64,000 bases of DNA from assembly GCF_004208515.1 (NCBI RefSeq), contig NZ_SGIM01000012.1, positions 36,165 through 100,164 of the forward strand. The letters are read 5' to 3'. This stretch comes from Acinetobacter halotolerans (GTDB lineage Bacteria; Pseudomonadota; Gammaproteobacteria; Pseudomonadales; Moraxellaceae). How positions within the stretch are numbered: position 1 is the first letter of the stretch; each line of letters begins with the position of its first letter. This document shows, piece by piece, positions 1-8,480 of the stretch. The notes under the pieces are model-generated. The model had not been told where the DNA came from and did no database searches. It saw nothing but the letters and a program-made list of their open reading frames with translations. The translations under genes and the position numbers were made by a program.

Positions 1-15
1 ACTTCTTTTTGGTCT

Positions 16-555
16 TTAGCCTTGTTCAGACAACAACGCCACTTGCTGTACATAATTCACCAATTTAAGTTTAGAGGCTGCAAGCTCTTCTTCACTCACT
101 TCTCGTTTAATATCACGATGAATACGCAATACATGCTGCCGTAAAGTATGGCGTTCAGAGGCATTATAGACTTTACTAAATTCATTAATGATTGGATCAC
201 CCTGATCAATCATACGATCGACCCAACGTAACAACTGTGCTTGTTTCTTCGCACCTTGTTGAGGAGTTAGATAAGATAAAATCGTTGTTTCATTTTCATT
301 GCGCAGTAATTTACCAATTCGTAAGAACTGACGACGTTTTGCTTCATATGAACTAATCGTTTGTACATCAAGCAGCGCATCAATTAAACGCTCATCGACA
401 GGCAGCTTTTGAATCTGTTTTGGATTCAATTGAGCCAGTTGTTCACCCAAAGCGGCCATGCGCTGTACCGCTTTTTTTTGCTCAGTTCTACTTGCACGCC
501 CTTCTAATGACTCGAAATCTTCATCGGTATAACGCTGCTGGGTACGACGTGACAC
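16..555 (-). CDS. darP: Ribosome biogenesis factor DarP (YjgA/DUF615 family)
   Basis: The 179-residue product is highly charged and predicted helical, with no signal peptide or membrane segment. It has the DUF615 character: an N-terminal RRTQQRYTDEDFESLEGRAS stretch, then helices rich in Lys, Arg and Glu. The E. coli homologue binds late 50S precursors and promotes 50S maturation. The length is close to the family norm. The gene lies 2 bp downstream of the HPr gene on the same strand, so it is probably the last gene of a rapZ-HPr-darP operon. The family assignment is strong; the role is taken from the family. Confidence 0.9.
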   Translation of the reverse strand: MSRRTQQRYTDEDFESLEGRASRTEQKKAVQRMAALGEQLAQLNPKQIQKLPVDERLIDALLDVQTISSYEAKRRQFLRIGKLLRNENETTILSYLTPQQGAKKQAQLLRWVDRMIDQGDPIINEFSKVYNASERHTLRQHVLRIHRDIKREVSEEELAASKLKLVNYVQQVALLSEQG

Positions 556-557
556 TA

Positions 558-827
558 TTACTCTGCCTCATAAAATTTTGCTGCGAACAGCGATTGAATT
601 TCTTCCAGTGCCTTTTCTTCATCAACACCTTCGATGACTAATCTTAATGTGGTGCCCTTACCAGCACCCAACATCAACAACGACATAATATTTTTTGCAT
701 CAACCAACTTATCGCCCTTACCAATTTGAATAAAAGAACGAAACTTCGTTGTCACTTCAATAAGTTTACCAGATGCGCGTGCGTGTAAGCCGAGTTTATT
801 AATTACATCAATTGTTGTGTCTATCAT
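558..827 (-). CDS. ptsO: HPr/NPr-type phosphocarrier protein
   Basis: This 89-residue HPr-fold protein carries the phosphorylatable histidine His15 in the motif GLHARAS. The residue aligned with regulatory Ser46 of Gram-positive HPr is Asn46 (context AKNIMSLL), so control by HPr kinase at that site is not expected. It overlaps the 3' end of rapZ by 4 bp (ATGA), which indicates translational coupling. In enterobacteria NPr (ptsO) also sits beside rapZ, in the nitrogen-related PTS, so NPr is the preferred reading. No EI or EIIA gene is in this window, so a distinction from a general HPr rests on context only. Confidence 0.87.
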   Translation of the reverse strand: MIDTTIDVINKLGLHARASGKLIEVTTKFRSFIQIGKGDKLVDAKNIMSLLMLGAGKGTTLRLVIEGVDEEKALEEIQSLFAAKFYEAE

Positions 828-1675
828 GACCAGTGCTTCATTTCTCTATGTAAGATTTGGACAGCCCATTTTGCCTCAAGGGCTTGTTTGAGTCTATCCA
901 CAATATAAACTGAACGATGTTGCCCTCCAGTACACCCCACTGAAATGGTCATATAGTGGCGATGTCCTTCTGCAAATGCAGGCAACCATTTCTCTAAAAA
1001 AGTATAAATATCTTCAAACATTTCATCCGTTTGTTGACTACTTTCTAAGAAACGACGTACAGGCTCATCCAAGCCTGAAAAACGTCGTAATTCTAAATCC
1101 CAATGCGGGTTAGGTAAATGACGTACATCAAATACATAATCAGCATCAAGTGGGATACCGTGCTTATAACCAAAGGATTGCAAAATAACAATCAAATTAT
1201 TCGACTGTCCAAGTTTGGACAACAAAATATGCTTTAAATCATGGACACTTTTATCCGTGGTATCAATATGTACATTTGATCGAAATTGTATCGGAATCAG
1301 TAACTGTTTTTCTTCCTGTATACATTGCAACAGGCTATTAAAACGATTCGCCAAAGGATGTGGTCTTCGTGACGCACTAAAACGCGCAATCAAATTTTGA
1401 TCTTGCGTGGTTAAGTAAATAATATCCACTGAACCATGTTTTTGTAATTGGTCGAAAACTTGATCGAACTCTTGCATATCTGCACGAGTACTTCGAACAT
1501 CGACACCTAAAGCAAGTTGTTCCAGATTATTTTCACGATCCAGTTTTGCCACTATTTCAGGCAACAATGCCAAAGGTAAGTTATCTATACAATAATATCC
1601 CAGATCTTCGAGCACTTGTAATGCAGAGGATTTCCCTGAGCCAGATTGTCCTGTGACGATAAGAATACGCTTCAT
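824..1675 (-). CDS. rapZ: RNase adapter protein / P-loop nucleotide-binding protein RapZ
   Basis: A 283-residue protein of the RapZ/YvcJ family. The Walker A motif GQSGSGKS is at residues 9-16, and the C-terminal half carries the conserved [10 protein letters not shown] segment. In E. coli RapZ binds the small RNA GlmZ and presents it to RNase E, linking GlcN6P levels to glmS expression. The C-terminal domain is the RNA- and metabolite-binding part. The gene leads the rapZ-HPr-darP set. No GlmY/GlmZ-like RNA was recognised here, so the RNA-adapter role in this organism is inferred; a nucleotide-binding role is safe. Confidence 0.93.
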   Translation of the reverse strand: MKRILIVTGQSGSGKSSALQVLEDLGYYCIDNLPLALLPEIVAKLDRENNLEQLALGVDVRSTRADMQEFDQVFDQLQKHGSVDIIYLTTQDQNLIARFSASRRPHPLANRFNSLLQCIQEEKQLLIPIQFRSNVHIDTTDKSVHDLKHILLSKLGQSNNLIVILQSFGYKHGIPLDADYVFDVRHLPNPHWDLELRRFSGLDEPVRRFLESSQQTDEMFEDIYTFLEKWLPAFAEGHRHYMTISVGCTGGQHRSVYIVDRLKQALEAKWAVQILHREMKHWS

Positions 1676-1704
1676 GGCATTTTGCCCTTTTTATTTTTCA
1701 AGTT

Positions 1705-2550
1705 CTAAGTTTTAAAATGTATTTGTAAATTATCAATCAAACGTGTTGCACCTAGTTTTGCAGCAATAAATAAAACCAAATCTTGGTCAAATCGTTCTAT
1801 AGGTTGCAAGTTGGTTTGCCGAGCTTCCACATAATCCACAATGAACCCTGCGTGTGTCAATTGAGCAGAGACATTTGCTAACACTTGGGAAAGTGCTTGT
1901 CCCTCATGCAATTGTTGCTCAGCTTGTTTTAACGATTGATAAATTGTAGGTGCAACAGCTCGTTGTTGTTCAGACAAATATCCATTGCGTGAGCTTAATG
2001 CCAAACCATCTTCAGCGCGCACAATCGGCACACCAATGACTTCAAGTGGCATGTTCAAGTCTTGAACCAATTGACGAATCACAGCCAACTGTTGATAGTC
2101 TTTTTCACCAAAGAAGGCGTAGTCAGGTTGTACAATATTGAATAACTTAGTAACAACAACAGCAACCCCGTCAAAGTGTCCTGGACGTGACTGACCACAC
2201 AAATCATCAGTAATTTGAGCTACACTGATATTTGTTAAACGAGGGTGCTTGCCATACATTTGCTCGACAGAAGGCGCAAAAATAATATCGCAACCCACAT
2301 CAGCCAATAGCCGACTATCTTGCTCTAAAGTACGAGGATAGCTATCAAAATCTTCGCCTACACCAAACTGAATAGGATTGACGAAAATACTAACCACCAC
2401 CACATCGCAGATCTTTTTTGCAGCACGCACTAAAGTCAAATGACCTTCGTGCAAATTTCCCATTGTAGGTACAAAACCAATCATTTTTTTTGCAGTACGC
2501 GCAGGTGCAAGTGACGCAGTTAAGCCTTGTATGGTTGTTTCTGTTTTCAT
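1705..2550 (-). CDS. panC: Pantothenate synthetase (pantoate-beta-alanine ligase)
   Basis: The 281-residue enzyme condenses pantoate with beta-alanine using ATP, the last step of vitamin B5 synthesis. The nucleotidyltransferase signature [10 protein letters not shown], containing the HxGH motif, lies near residue 30. Further family motifs are visible: FVNPIQF, the pantoate-binding [17 protein letters not shown], and the KMSKS-like LALSSRN. Length is normal. It begins 3 bp after the panB stop codon, so the pair is co-transcribed. Identification is secure. Confidence 0.96.
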   Translation of the reverse strand: MKTETTIQGLTASLAPARTAKKMIGFVPTMGNLHEGHLTLVRAAKKICDVVVVSIFVNPIQFGVGEDFDSYPRTLEQDSRLLADVGCDIIFAPSVEQMYGKHPRLTNISVAQITDDLCGQSRPGHFDGVAVVVTKLFNIVQPDYAFFGEKDYQQLAVIRQLVQDLNMPLEVIGVPIVRAEDGLALSSRNGYLSEQQRAVAPTIYQSLKQAEQQLHEGQALSQVLANVSAQLTHAGFIVDYVEARQTNLQPIERFDQDLVLFIAAKLGATRLIDNLQIHFKT

Positions 2551-2553
2551 GAA

Positions 2554-3363
2554 TCAAAGCTCAACTTGGAAAGTATGTTCTTTTGCTGGGAAAGACTGAT
2601 CTTGAACGGCTGCATGATACGCTTTAAATGCATCTAAAATTGCAGTTTCACCGGCCTGCTCTTTCATGAAATTACGTACAAAACGCGCAACACGTCCAAA
2701 AGTTAAGCCCAACATATCTTGTGCAACGAGAACTTGTCCATCGGTTTCATTTCCTGCACCAATGCCAATTACAGGTGTATTCGGGAATAATTCAGCAATT
2801 TCTTTACCGAGTTGAGCTGGCACACATTCAAGCAGTAAAACAGCAGCACCGGCATCCACAACCGCTTGGCAGTCAGCAATCAGTTGATCTGCTGCTTCAC
2901 GTGTTCTTGCCTGAAGCTTATACCCCCCAAACACGTGGACGGATTGCGGTGTTAAACCCAAGTGCACACAAACAGGAACGCCATTACGGGTCAAAACCTG
3001 AACCAACTCACTCAGCCAAGCACCACCTTCAATCTTGATCATTTGCGCGCCAACTTGCATGACCGCTTTGGCATTTTTCAAACCATCTTCAAGTGTCGCA
3101 TAGCTCATGAAGGGTAAGTCCGTCATAATGAGGGCATGAGCATTACCACGGCGCACAGCGGCTGTATGATAAGCCATATCTTCAACCGTGACAGGAAGTG
3201 TTGAATCTCTTCCCTGAATCGCCATTCCGAGAGAATCACCGATTAAAATCGTATCAATTTCAGCCAGTTCCATTGCTTTCGCCATACTTGCATCGTAACA
3301 AGTTAGGCAAGAAAACTTGCGTCCTTCGGCTTTAAACTTTCTTAAGTCACTTAGACTAATCAT
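2554..3363 (-). CDS. panB: 3-methyl-2-oxobutanoate hydroxymethyltransferase
   Basis: PanB transfers a hydroxymethyl group from 5,10-methylene-THF to alpha-ketoisovalerate, giving ketopantoate, the first committed step to pantothenate. Diagnostic blocks are CYDASMAK, GDSLGMAIQG, HTAAVRRG, KIEGG and HLGLTPQSVHVFGG. An ATG 21 bp further upstream exists, but the chosen start has an AGAGGA ribosome site seven bases before it, whereas the upstream ATG has GGA only a few bases away. Starting at MISLSDLRKF also fits the family N-terminus. The gene precedes panC and follows folK, a common arrangement. Confidence 0.95.
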   Translation of the reverse strand: MISLSDLRKFKAEGRKFSCLTCYDASMAKAMELAEIDTILIGDSLGMAIQGRDSTLPVTVEDMAYHTAAVRRGNAHALIMTDLPFMSYATLEDGLKNAKAVMQVGAQMIKIEGGAWLSELVQVLTRNGVPVCVHLGLTPQSVHVFGGYKLQARTREAADQLIADCQAVVDAGAAVLLLECVPAQLGKEIAELFPNTPVIGIGAGNETDGQVLVAQDMLGLTFGRVARFVRNFMKEQAGETAILDAFKAYHAAVQDQSFPAKEHTFQVEL

Positions 3364-3402
3364 GATGATGTCCTCTACAGGCATTTCCAGAACAAAATAA
3401 TC

Positions 3403-3891
3403 TTAAGCGGTTGCCCAAGACTGATTTGCAACTACAGTCAAGTTTGCTTGCTGTACCAGTTCTAAATCTTTTAACGAATGACCATTTAACTGTAAATGAG
3501 CATCTAAATCTAATAAAGGGATAATCACAAAATCACGCTCAAGAAGGCCAATATGAGGCACAGTCAAACGTTCATTGTGAATTTGTTCCTGACCATAGAT
3601 CAACAAATCTAGGTCAAGGGTACGTTCGCCCCAACGACGTAAACGTACACGCCCTGCTTCTTGCTCAAAGTGTTGTAATTGATCTAATAAAGCTAGAGGC
3701 GCAAGTGTGGTATCCAGTTGAACAACCGCGTTTAAGAAATTAGGTTGATCTTGAGGTCCCATCGGTGGGCTTTGATAGAGCTTGGAAACCTTTACAGAGC
3801 CTAAAGTCTCAAGTTTCGCAACAGCTTCATTTAAAATCTGCTGCGAATCTCCTAAATTACTTCCAAGACCAATAAAAGTGCGAATTGTCAT
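3403..3891 (-). CDS. folK: 6-hydroxymethyl-7,8-dihydropterin pyrophosphokinase
   Basis: The 162-residue HPPK transfers pyrophosphate from ATP to 6-hydroxymethyl-dihydropterin in folate synthesis. The N-terminal FIGLGSNLGD motif and the signature RWGERTLDLDLLIYG, with the metal-binding aspartates, are both present, followed by LTVPHIGLLERDFVIIPL. It overlaps the pcnB stop region by 4 bp and stands upstream of panB, forming a pcnB-folK-panB-panC run. Single-domain form, usual length. Confidence 0.95.
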   Translation of the reverse strand: MTIRTFIGLGSNLGDSQQILNEAVAKLETLGSVKVSKLYQSPPMGPQDQPNFLNAVVQLDTTLAPLALLDQLQHFEQEAGRVRLRRWGERTLDLDLLIYGQEQIHNERLTVPHIGLLERDFVIIPLLDLDAHLQLNGHSLKDLELVQQANLTVVANQSWATA

Positions 3892-5342
3892 TGCGTTGGT
3901 CCAAATACCACTTGACTTAAATCACGTTGAACACGCTTACGCTTGAGAATCGGATGATCCGCATGAATCTGATGAGGATCCATCGTTGCTTTTTCAATAA
4001 AACGATTCGCAGATTCAGTTGTTCTCACCCGCTCTTTTTTAGCACGACGATTTCTTGGTTCTGGTTCATTCACTAAAGGCTCTATTTCACTCACTTTAGC
4101 TTCATCCGCATCAGCAACCTTGCGACGAGTTCGAGTGCGCTGACGATTGTACTGACGAATTGCCGCTTCTTTTTGATCAACCGACATTTCTTGGTAGTTT
4201 TCCCACCAAACACCCATACCTTCAGTTTGGGTATCACCAGATTTCTCACGAAGTAACAAGAAATCGAATCCAGCACGGAACCTTGCATGTCCAGCCAAAG
4301 CTTCTATTTGCTGTGGTTTTGGATTCAACAAACGCGTTTGCATTTCCCAAACTTCACGGATAAAAGTTTCAGCAAAGCGTGGAATAATGGTACGGGTTGC
4401 TTGACGCTTCAATACATCAAGTCCAGCTTGAGCACGTGCTTCAGCAGGAACAATCCCTTTATTCAAATAAAAATCACAACGCTCTATAAATGGTTTCCAT
4501 AACAATACTGCATAAAAGAATGCAGGATTAATGGTTTTACCAATTTGAATCCGTTGATCAGTATTTCGGGCTGCACGCTCTATAAATGCGGTGATATTTG
4601 GTGGAATTTCAGCAAATAACTGCTTCCACACCCCAAAATCAATCAACATCGGTAACACACGTGTTAAGTGTCCCATGGTAAAGAGCTTTTGCGATTCATC
4701 ATATAAACGATGTGGCGAAACATCACGCAATAGCTGCGTCATGTCTGGATTAAATACATCGAGAATAGATTGATCAATTTGAAAATTCAGTTTCGCCGCA
4801 AAGCGTAAAGCTCGCAACATACGCACTGGATCTTCTTCAAAACGTTGTGCAGGTTCACCGAGAAAACGTAATGTACGTGACTTTACATCTTCAACAGCAT
4901 TGCAAAAATCCAGCACAATGCCTTGACGAGGCTGATAATACAAAGTGTTGATTGAGAAATCTCGACGTGCGAAATCCTGCTCAATCGTTCCCCAATTATT
5001 ATCACGAAGAATCATACCAGATGCACTGGTGACTGCTTTTTTAGGGGGGGCACGGAAAGTCGCAACCTCAATGAGTTCGCGACCAGAATAAACATGTGCT
5101 AATTCGAAACGTCGCCCAATAATCCGGCAACGTCGACCAAAAACTTCTTTCACTTGAGCTGGTGTCGCATCCGTAACTGCATCGAAATCCTTAGGATTAA
5201 GACCTAACATTAAGTCGCGAACACCACCACCCACAATATATGCCGCATAGCCAGCTTTCGTCAGGCTATCAATCACATCTAATATGGAGGAAGGAAGTTG
5301 AGTTGTGGATAACCCACATTTTGACGCACGCAAAGTTTGCAA
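3888..5342 (-). CDS. pcnB: Poly(A) polymerase I
   Basis: A 484-residue class II nucleotidyltransferase that adds 3' poly(A) tails to RNA and promotes decay. The catalytic head shows GGGVRDLMLG followed by the KDFDAV metal-binding pair near residues 38-55, then RRFELAHV and RRDFSINTL. The basic C-terminus (RRTRTRRK, RNRRAKKERVR) fits RNA binding and separates it from CCA-adding enzymes. No ATG is in frame before the catalytic motif. The open frame starts at TTG, with AGGAG about ten bases upstream. E. coli pcnB also uses a rare start (AUU), so low-level initiation may be a conserved control. Confidence 0.93.
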   Translation of the reverse strand: MQTLRASKCGLSTTQLPSSILDVIDSLTKAGYAAYIVGGGVRDLMLGLNPKDFDAVTDATPAQVKEVFGRRCRIIGRRFELAHVYSGRELIEVATFRAPPKKAVTSASGMILRDNNWGTIEQDFARRDFSINTLYYQPRQGIVLDFCNAVEDVKSRTLRFLGEPAQRFEEDPVRMLRALRFAAKLNFQIDQSILDVFNPDMTQLLRDVSPHRLYDESQKLFTMGHLTRVLPMLIDFGVWKQLFAEIPPNITAFIERAARNTDQRIQIGKTINPAFFYAVLLWKPFIERCDFYLNKGIVPAEARAQAGLDVLKRQATRTIIPRFAETFIREVWEMQTRLLNPKPQQIEALAGHARFRAGFDFLLLREKSGDTQTEGMGVWWENYQEMSVDQKEAAIRQYNRQRTRTRRKVADADEAKVSEIEPLVNEPEPRNRRAKKERVRTTESANRFIEKATMDPHQIHADHPILKRKRVQRDLSQVVFGPTQ

Positions 5343-5481
5343 AAGACACTGTCTCCTACGTCAGGACGTAAATAACAATTTGTCGCTAATCATAGCTCTA
5401 ACACACACAAAGGGCAATTTATTCTGTTGAAGATTCAGCAGATCGATGTGTTTAATGCGTGATTTCATCCCAAAATCCACT

Positions 5482-5910
5482 TTAAAGTATCAGTCTTGCT
5501 TTATTCTTCTCAAGTAACTTTGACCCTATTCCTTTTACATTCATAAGTTCATCAACCATTTTAAAACCACCATTCTTTTGACGATACTCAACAATAGCTT
5601 GGGCCTTTTTCTCCCCGACACCATCTAAGGTTTGCAACTGCTGTAAGTTCGCTTGATTTAAACTAATTTTATCACCACGAATATTTACAGAAGATGAAAC
5701 CTGCTTGGTACTATGTTGATGTGTCGGTCGCGAAAGATAATAATTATTGTTAGGCTGATTCGCCAATTGTTGATCACGTATTTGCTGCTGCGCTTTCCAT
5801 TTTTCATAGGATTGATCAAACTGCTGTGCATGAATACTCGGTAAGAAACCCAAGCATAAAAATATGCACAAAAAAATATTATGTTTGCTGCTGGGTTGCG
5901 GCAAATTCAT
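5482..5910 (-). CDS. Secreted helix-hairpin-helix protein, ComEA-like
   Basis: A 142-residue protein with an N-terminal hydrophobic segment (IFLCIFLCLGFLPSIHA) that looks like a signal peptide, a Gln/Asn-rich linker, and a C-terminal tandem helix-hairpin-helix module (ISLNQANLQQLQTLDGVGEK ... VKGIGSKLLEKN). This is the architecture of ComEA, the periplasmic DNA-binding protein that pulls in DNA during natural transformation; small ComEA-like proteins can also have other roles. Its start lies inside the 3' end of mazG (about 30 bp overlap), so the two are probably co-transcribed. A DNA-uptake role is inferred from the domain alone. Confidence 0.78.
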   Translation of the reverse strand: MNLPQPSSKHNIFLCIFLCLGFLPSIHAQQFDQSYEKWKAQQQIRDQQLANQPNNNYYLSRPTHQHSTKQVSSSVNIRGDKISLNQANLQQLQTLDGVGEKKAQAIVEYRQKNGGFKMVDELMNVKGIGSKLLEKNKARLIL

Positions 5911-6685
5911 CGAAGATCCCCTGAGGTTTTAATTGTCGTTTTGCTTGCTCCCATAGTTCATCCATTTCTGCCAAACTCATTTCTTGCAAGTCTTTCTGTT
6001 GTCGTTGTGCTTGTTGTTCAATAAAAGCAAAGCGATGTCTAAATTTATGAATCGTTGCCAACAATGCCCTCTCACTTGACAGCCCTAGTTTACGTCCTAC
6101 ATTGATCAAAGAAAATAGACAATCACCAAACTCTTCTTCTATTTCATCGGCTTTTTGGTTTTTTATCGCTTGCTGTAACTCTGCCAATTCCTCATCAAGT
6201 TTTGCATAAGCATCTTCAATCGTTTCAAAATCAAAACCGAGTTGTGCTGCTTTGTGCTGGATTTCATGAGCCTGCACCAGTGCAGGTGCATGTTTGATCT
6301 CGTCTAAACGCGACTGAGCTTTACCCTGTTTCTCTTGCTGCTTAATTTGTTTCCATAATGCACTGACTTGTTCGGAACTTAGATTTTGAAATTTCTCAGC
6401 TTGAAATACATGAGGATGACGGCGAATGAGTTTCTCACTGATCGCATTCACAATATCTTGGAAATCAAATGCGCCTTGCTCACTAAACATCTGTGCTTGA
6501 AATACGACTTGGAGTAACAAGTCTCCAAGCTCATTACGAATTTCATCTAAATCCCCCGCTCGGATCGCAGCTTCAACCTCATAAGCCTCTTCAATAGCAT
6601 AGCGAGTCAAACTGCTTGGTGTTTGTTGTTGATCCCATGGACATTTTTCTCGTAACTGTTGCATGATTTCTAATAACTTTTCCAT
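5879..6685 (-). CDS. mazG: Nucleoside triphosphate pyrophosphohydrolase MazG
   Basis: A 268-residue protein with two tandem MazG domains. The first has the EEAYEVEAAI and RNELGDLLLQVVF metal-binding motifs (ExxE, then ExxD), and the second has the EEFGDCLFSLINVGR counterpart. MazG hydrolyses (d)NTPs to monophosphates, cleaning non-canonical nucleotides and, in E. coli, limiting (p)ppGpp-linked responses. The frame is open for another 28 codons upstream, but ATG at 6685 has a GGGAG site at good spacing and gives the family N-terminus MEKLLEIMQQLREKCPWDQ. The 3' end overlaps the ComEA-like gene. Confidence 0.93.
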   Translation of the reverse strand: MEKLLEIMQQLREKCPWDQQQTPSSLTRYAIEEAYEVEAAIRAGDLDEIRNELGDLLLQVVFQAQMFSEQGAFDFQDIVNAISEKLIRRHPHVFQAEKFQNLSSEQVSALWKQIKQQEKQGKAQSRLDEIKHAPALVQAHEIQHKAAQLGFDFETIEDAYAKLDEELAELQQAIKNQKADEIEEEFGDCLFSLINVGRKLGLSSERALLATIHKFRHRFAFIEQQAQRQQKDLQEMSLAEMDELWEQAKRQLKPQGIFDEFAATQQQT

Positions 6686-6783
6686 GATGATCTCCCAAAC
6701 CCGATAAAGCCAAATTGTTGCAGCATAAAACAGCTTATGCGTAATATACACCCACTCAAGAAATATCAATATAAAGGAAAGCC

Positions 6784-7569
6784 ATGCAATATAGCGTTTT
6801 TATCACTGGAGCAGCCCAAGGAATCGGGGCGGAAATCGCTCGACTTTTTCATCAAAAAGGCTTCAGAGTCGGAATCTATGATATCAATGAACAACAGGCC
6901 CAAACTTTAGCTCAAGAACTTGGGGAAAATGCTAAAGCCGGATACCTAGATGTGAGCAATGATCAGCAATGGCAAATCGCGCTACAAGAGTTTCAACACT
7001 GGGCAGGTGAACTCAATATTTTAATCAATAATGCTGGAATTTTATATTCTGGTGCATTTGAACAGACTTCAATTCAATCACACCAGCGTACAATGGATAT
7101 TAATATCAAAGGGGTTTTAAACGGCTGTCATACTGCTTTTCCATATCTTAAAAATGCCAGTTTTGCTCGTGTGATTAATCTCTCTTCAGCGTCAGCAATT
7201 TATGGTCAAGCGGATTTAGCATCCTATTCTGCCAACAAGTTTGCAGTGCGCGGTTTAACAGAAGCACTCGATGTAGAATGGCAAAAATATAATATTCGCG
7301 TGTTAGATGTTATGCCTTTATTTGTAAAAACCGATATGATTAAAAATATGGATGCAGCAAGTATTCAAAATATCGGCGTTGATTTAACTCCAACCGATGT
7401 AGCTAAACAGGTATTTAATTTAGCACTACAAAAAAACCATCTCCTCCTCCCAACACATACTCCAGTAGGAATGAAATCAAAACTCATGTATCAACTATCT
7501 AGTATTAGTCCACAATTTTTAAATCGGCTCAGCAATTTATTATTATCCAGACAAAATAAATCATTTTAA
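6784..7569 (+). CDS. Short-chain dehydrogenase/reductase (SDR)
   Basis: A 261-residue classical SDR. The NAD(P)-binding motif TGAAQGIG is near residues 8-15, NNAG follows at about residue 85, the catalytic Ser lies in INLSSASAIYG, and YSANK carries the Tyr/Lys pair. An AAGGAAAG ribosome site directly precedes the ATG. The substrate cannot be told from sequence. It points away from mazG across about 100 bp, so it is an independent transcript; the AT-rich gap after it has no further gene on its strand for nearly 400 bp. Confidence 0.88.
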   Translation: MQYSVFITGAAQGIGAEIARLFHQKGFRVGIYDINEQQAQTLAQELGENAKAGYLDVSNDQQWQIALQEFQHWAGELNILINNAGILYSGAFEQTSIQSHQRTMDINIKGVLNGCHTAFPYLKNASFARVINLSSASAIYGQADLASYSANKFAVRGLTEALDVEWQKYNIRVLDVMPLFVKTDMIKNMDAASIQNIGVDLTPTDVAKQVFNLALQKNHLLLPTHTPVGMKSKLMYQLSSISPQFLNRLSNLLLSRQNKSF

Positions 7570-7953
7570 TCGCAGCATTATCCTCAAATAAAATATAGGG
7601 TGGACGTTTTCCATAACCCCACCCATATTTGGTTGAAATTTCACATAAAACTCAGTTTTCAAATAAAATGCGATCAAAGAAGAACAAATTTTCATAATTT
7701 CAAGGAATATAAAATATATCACACAACCACAAATAAAAAATAAAATAAATTATAAAAATCAATAACATAAAATAAAAACTCTTTATTAAAAACACAATCA
7801 ATATAACTAAAATTAAGTTAAATAATAATGTAGACAGACAATTCTTTAAAAAAAGTATTAAAAAATAGTGACATTTAAAAACAAATTAAATAGAATCCAC
7901 CCGCCAAACATATCTTGGTCATTTAACCGAAAACCTTTTAAAGTGTTTATAAT
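7570..7953. other. AT-rich intergenic region, no gene recognised
   Basis: About 380 bp of very AT-rich DNA with runs of A and short TAAA repeats between the SDR gene and the small secreted protein. No coding-like frame, tRNA or clear terminator was seen. It must contain the promoter of the downstream gene, but no convincing -35/-10 pair at a normal distance from that start was found. Confidence 0.5.
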
Positions 7954-8382
7954 ATGAAAAAATTATTAGTTTTAACTGCTGCTGCAGCCCTTTCTTTTTC
8001 AACTTTTGCAGCAACTGAGGGTAAACCTTTCTCAACGACTGAATTAAGAGCGATGGACTGCCCAACGCTTTCTGTTGAGCAAGCCAATGCGAAACGTGAA
8101 CTCGCTGCAGCTGAAAAAAATATTGCCAACATTAACGCCAACGCTCAAGCACCTGGTAAAGCAATTAGCAAATGGGCTGGCGTTGCGGGTGGTGCATTAG
8201 CTGCATTTGGAGGTAACTCTGAGAAAACAGCGAAAGCAAGTCAAATTGCAAATAATATTGCAGGTGAAGACGATACTTCTGATGTCAACAACCTTTCTGT
8301 TCAAGAAGCAGTTAAAGCGAAGGCTCAAACCAATATTGATAATATTGCCACTTATCAAAAAAGCAAAAAATGTAAAATCTAA
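7954..8382 (+). CDS. Small exported protein of unknown function
   Basis: The 142-residue product starts with a clear Sec signal peptide (MKKLLVLTAAAALSFSTFA, likely cut after the AxA-like TFA). The mature part is Ala/Asn/Lys-rich and mostly helical. A glycine/alanine-rich stretch (WAGVAGGALAAFGG) could insert in or pack on a membrane. Mature cysteines near each end (DCPTL and KKCKI) could form a disulfide. No family was recognised. Unusually, no purine-rich ribosome site is visible before the ATG, although the signal peptide supports this start. A bidirectional terminator follows. Confidence 0.72.
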   Translation: MKKLLVLTAAAALSFSTFAATEGKPFSTTELRAMDCPTLSVEQANAKRELAAAEKNIANINANAQAPGKAISKWAGVAGGALAAFGGNSEKTAKASQIANNIAGEDDTSDVNNLSVQEAVKAKAQTNIDNIATYQKSKKCKI

Positions 8383-8440
8383 TATAAATATTATGTTCAG
8401 ATTTATCTGAACATTCATATTTATTGATCACAGATATAAT

Positions 8441-8463
8441 AAAACCCGCCTAAGCGGGTTTTA
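8441..8463. terminator. Bidirectional rho-independent terminator
   Basis: The stem AAAACCCGC / GCGGGTTTT with a short CTAA-type loop has A-rich and T-rich flanks on both sides. It lies between the converging small exported protein gene and relA and can serve both. Confidence 0.88.
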
Positions 8464-8480
8464 TTATGATTCAACAATAT

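Noticed and set aside
4091..4363. Overlapping antisense and same-strand open frames within pcnB as extra genes
   Set aside because: They lie inside a well-conserved coding gene, have no ribosome site or family motif, and their composition follows from the pcnB codons.
7897..7953. TATAAT just before the small exported protein start as its -10 box
   Set aside because: It touches the ATG, which would require a leaderless transcript, and no -35 element lies at the right distance; the evidence is too weak to list as a promoter.
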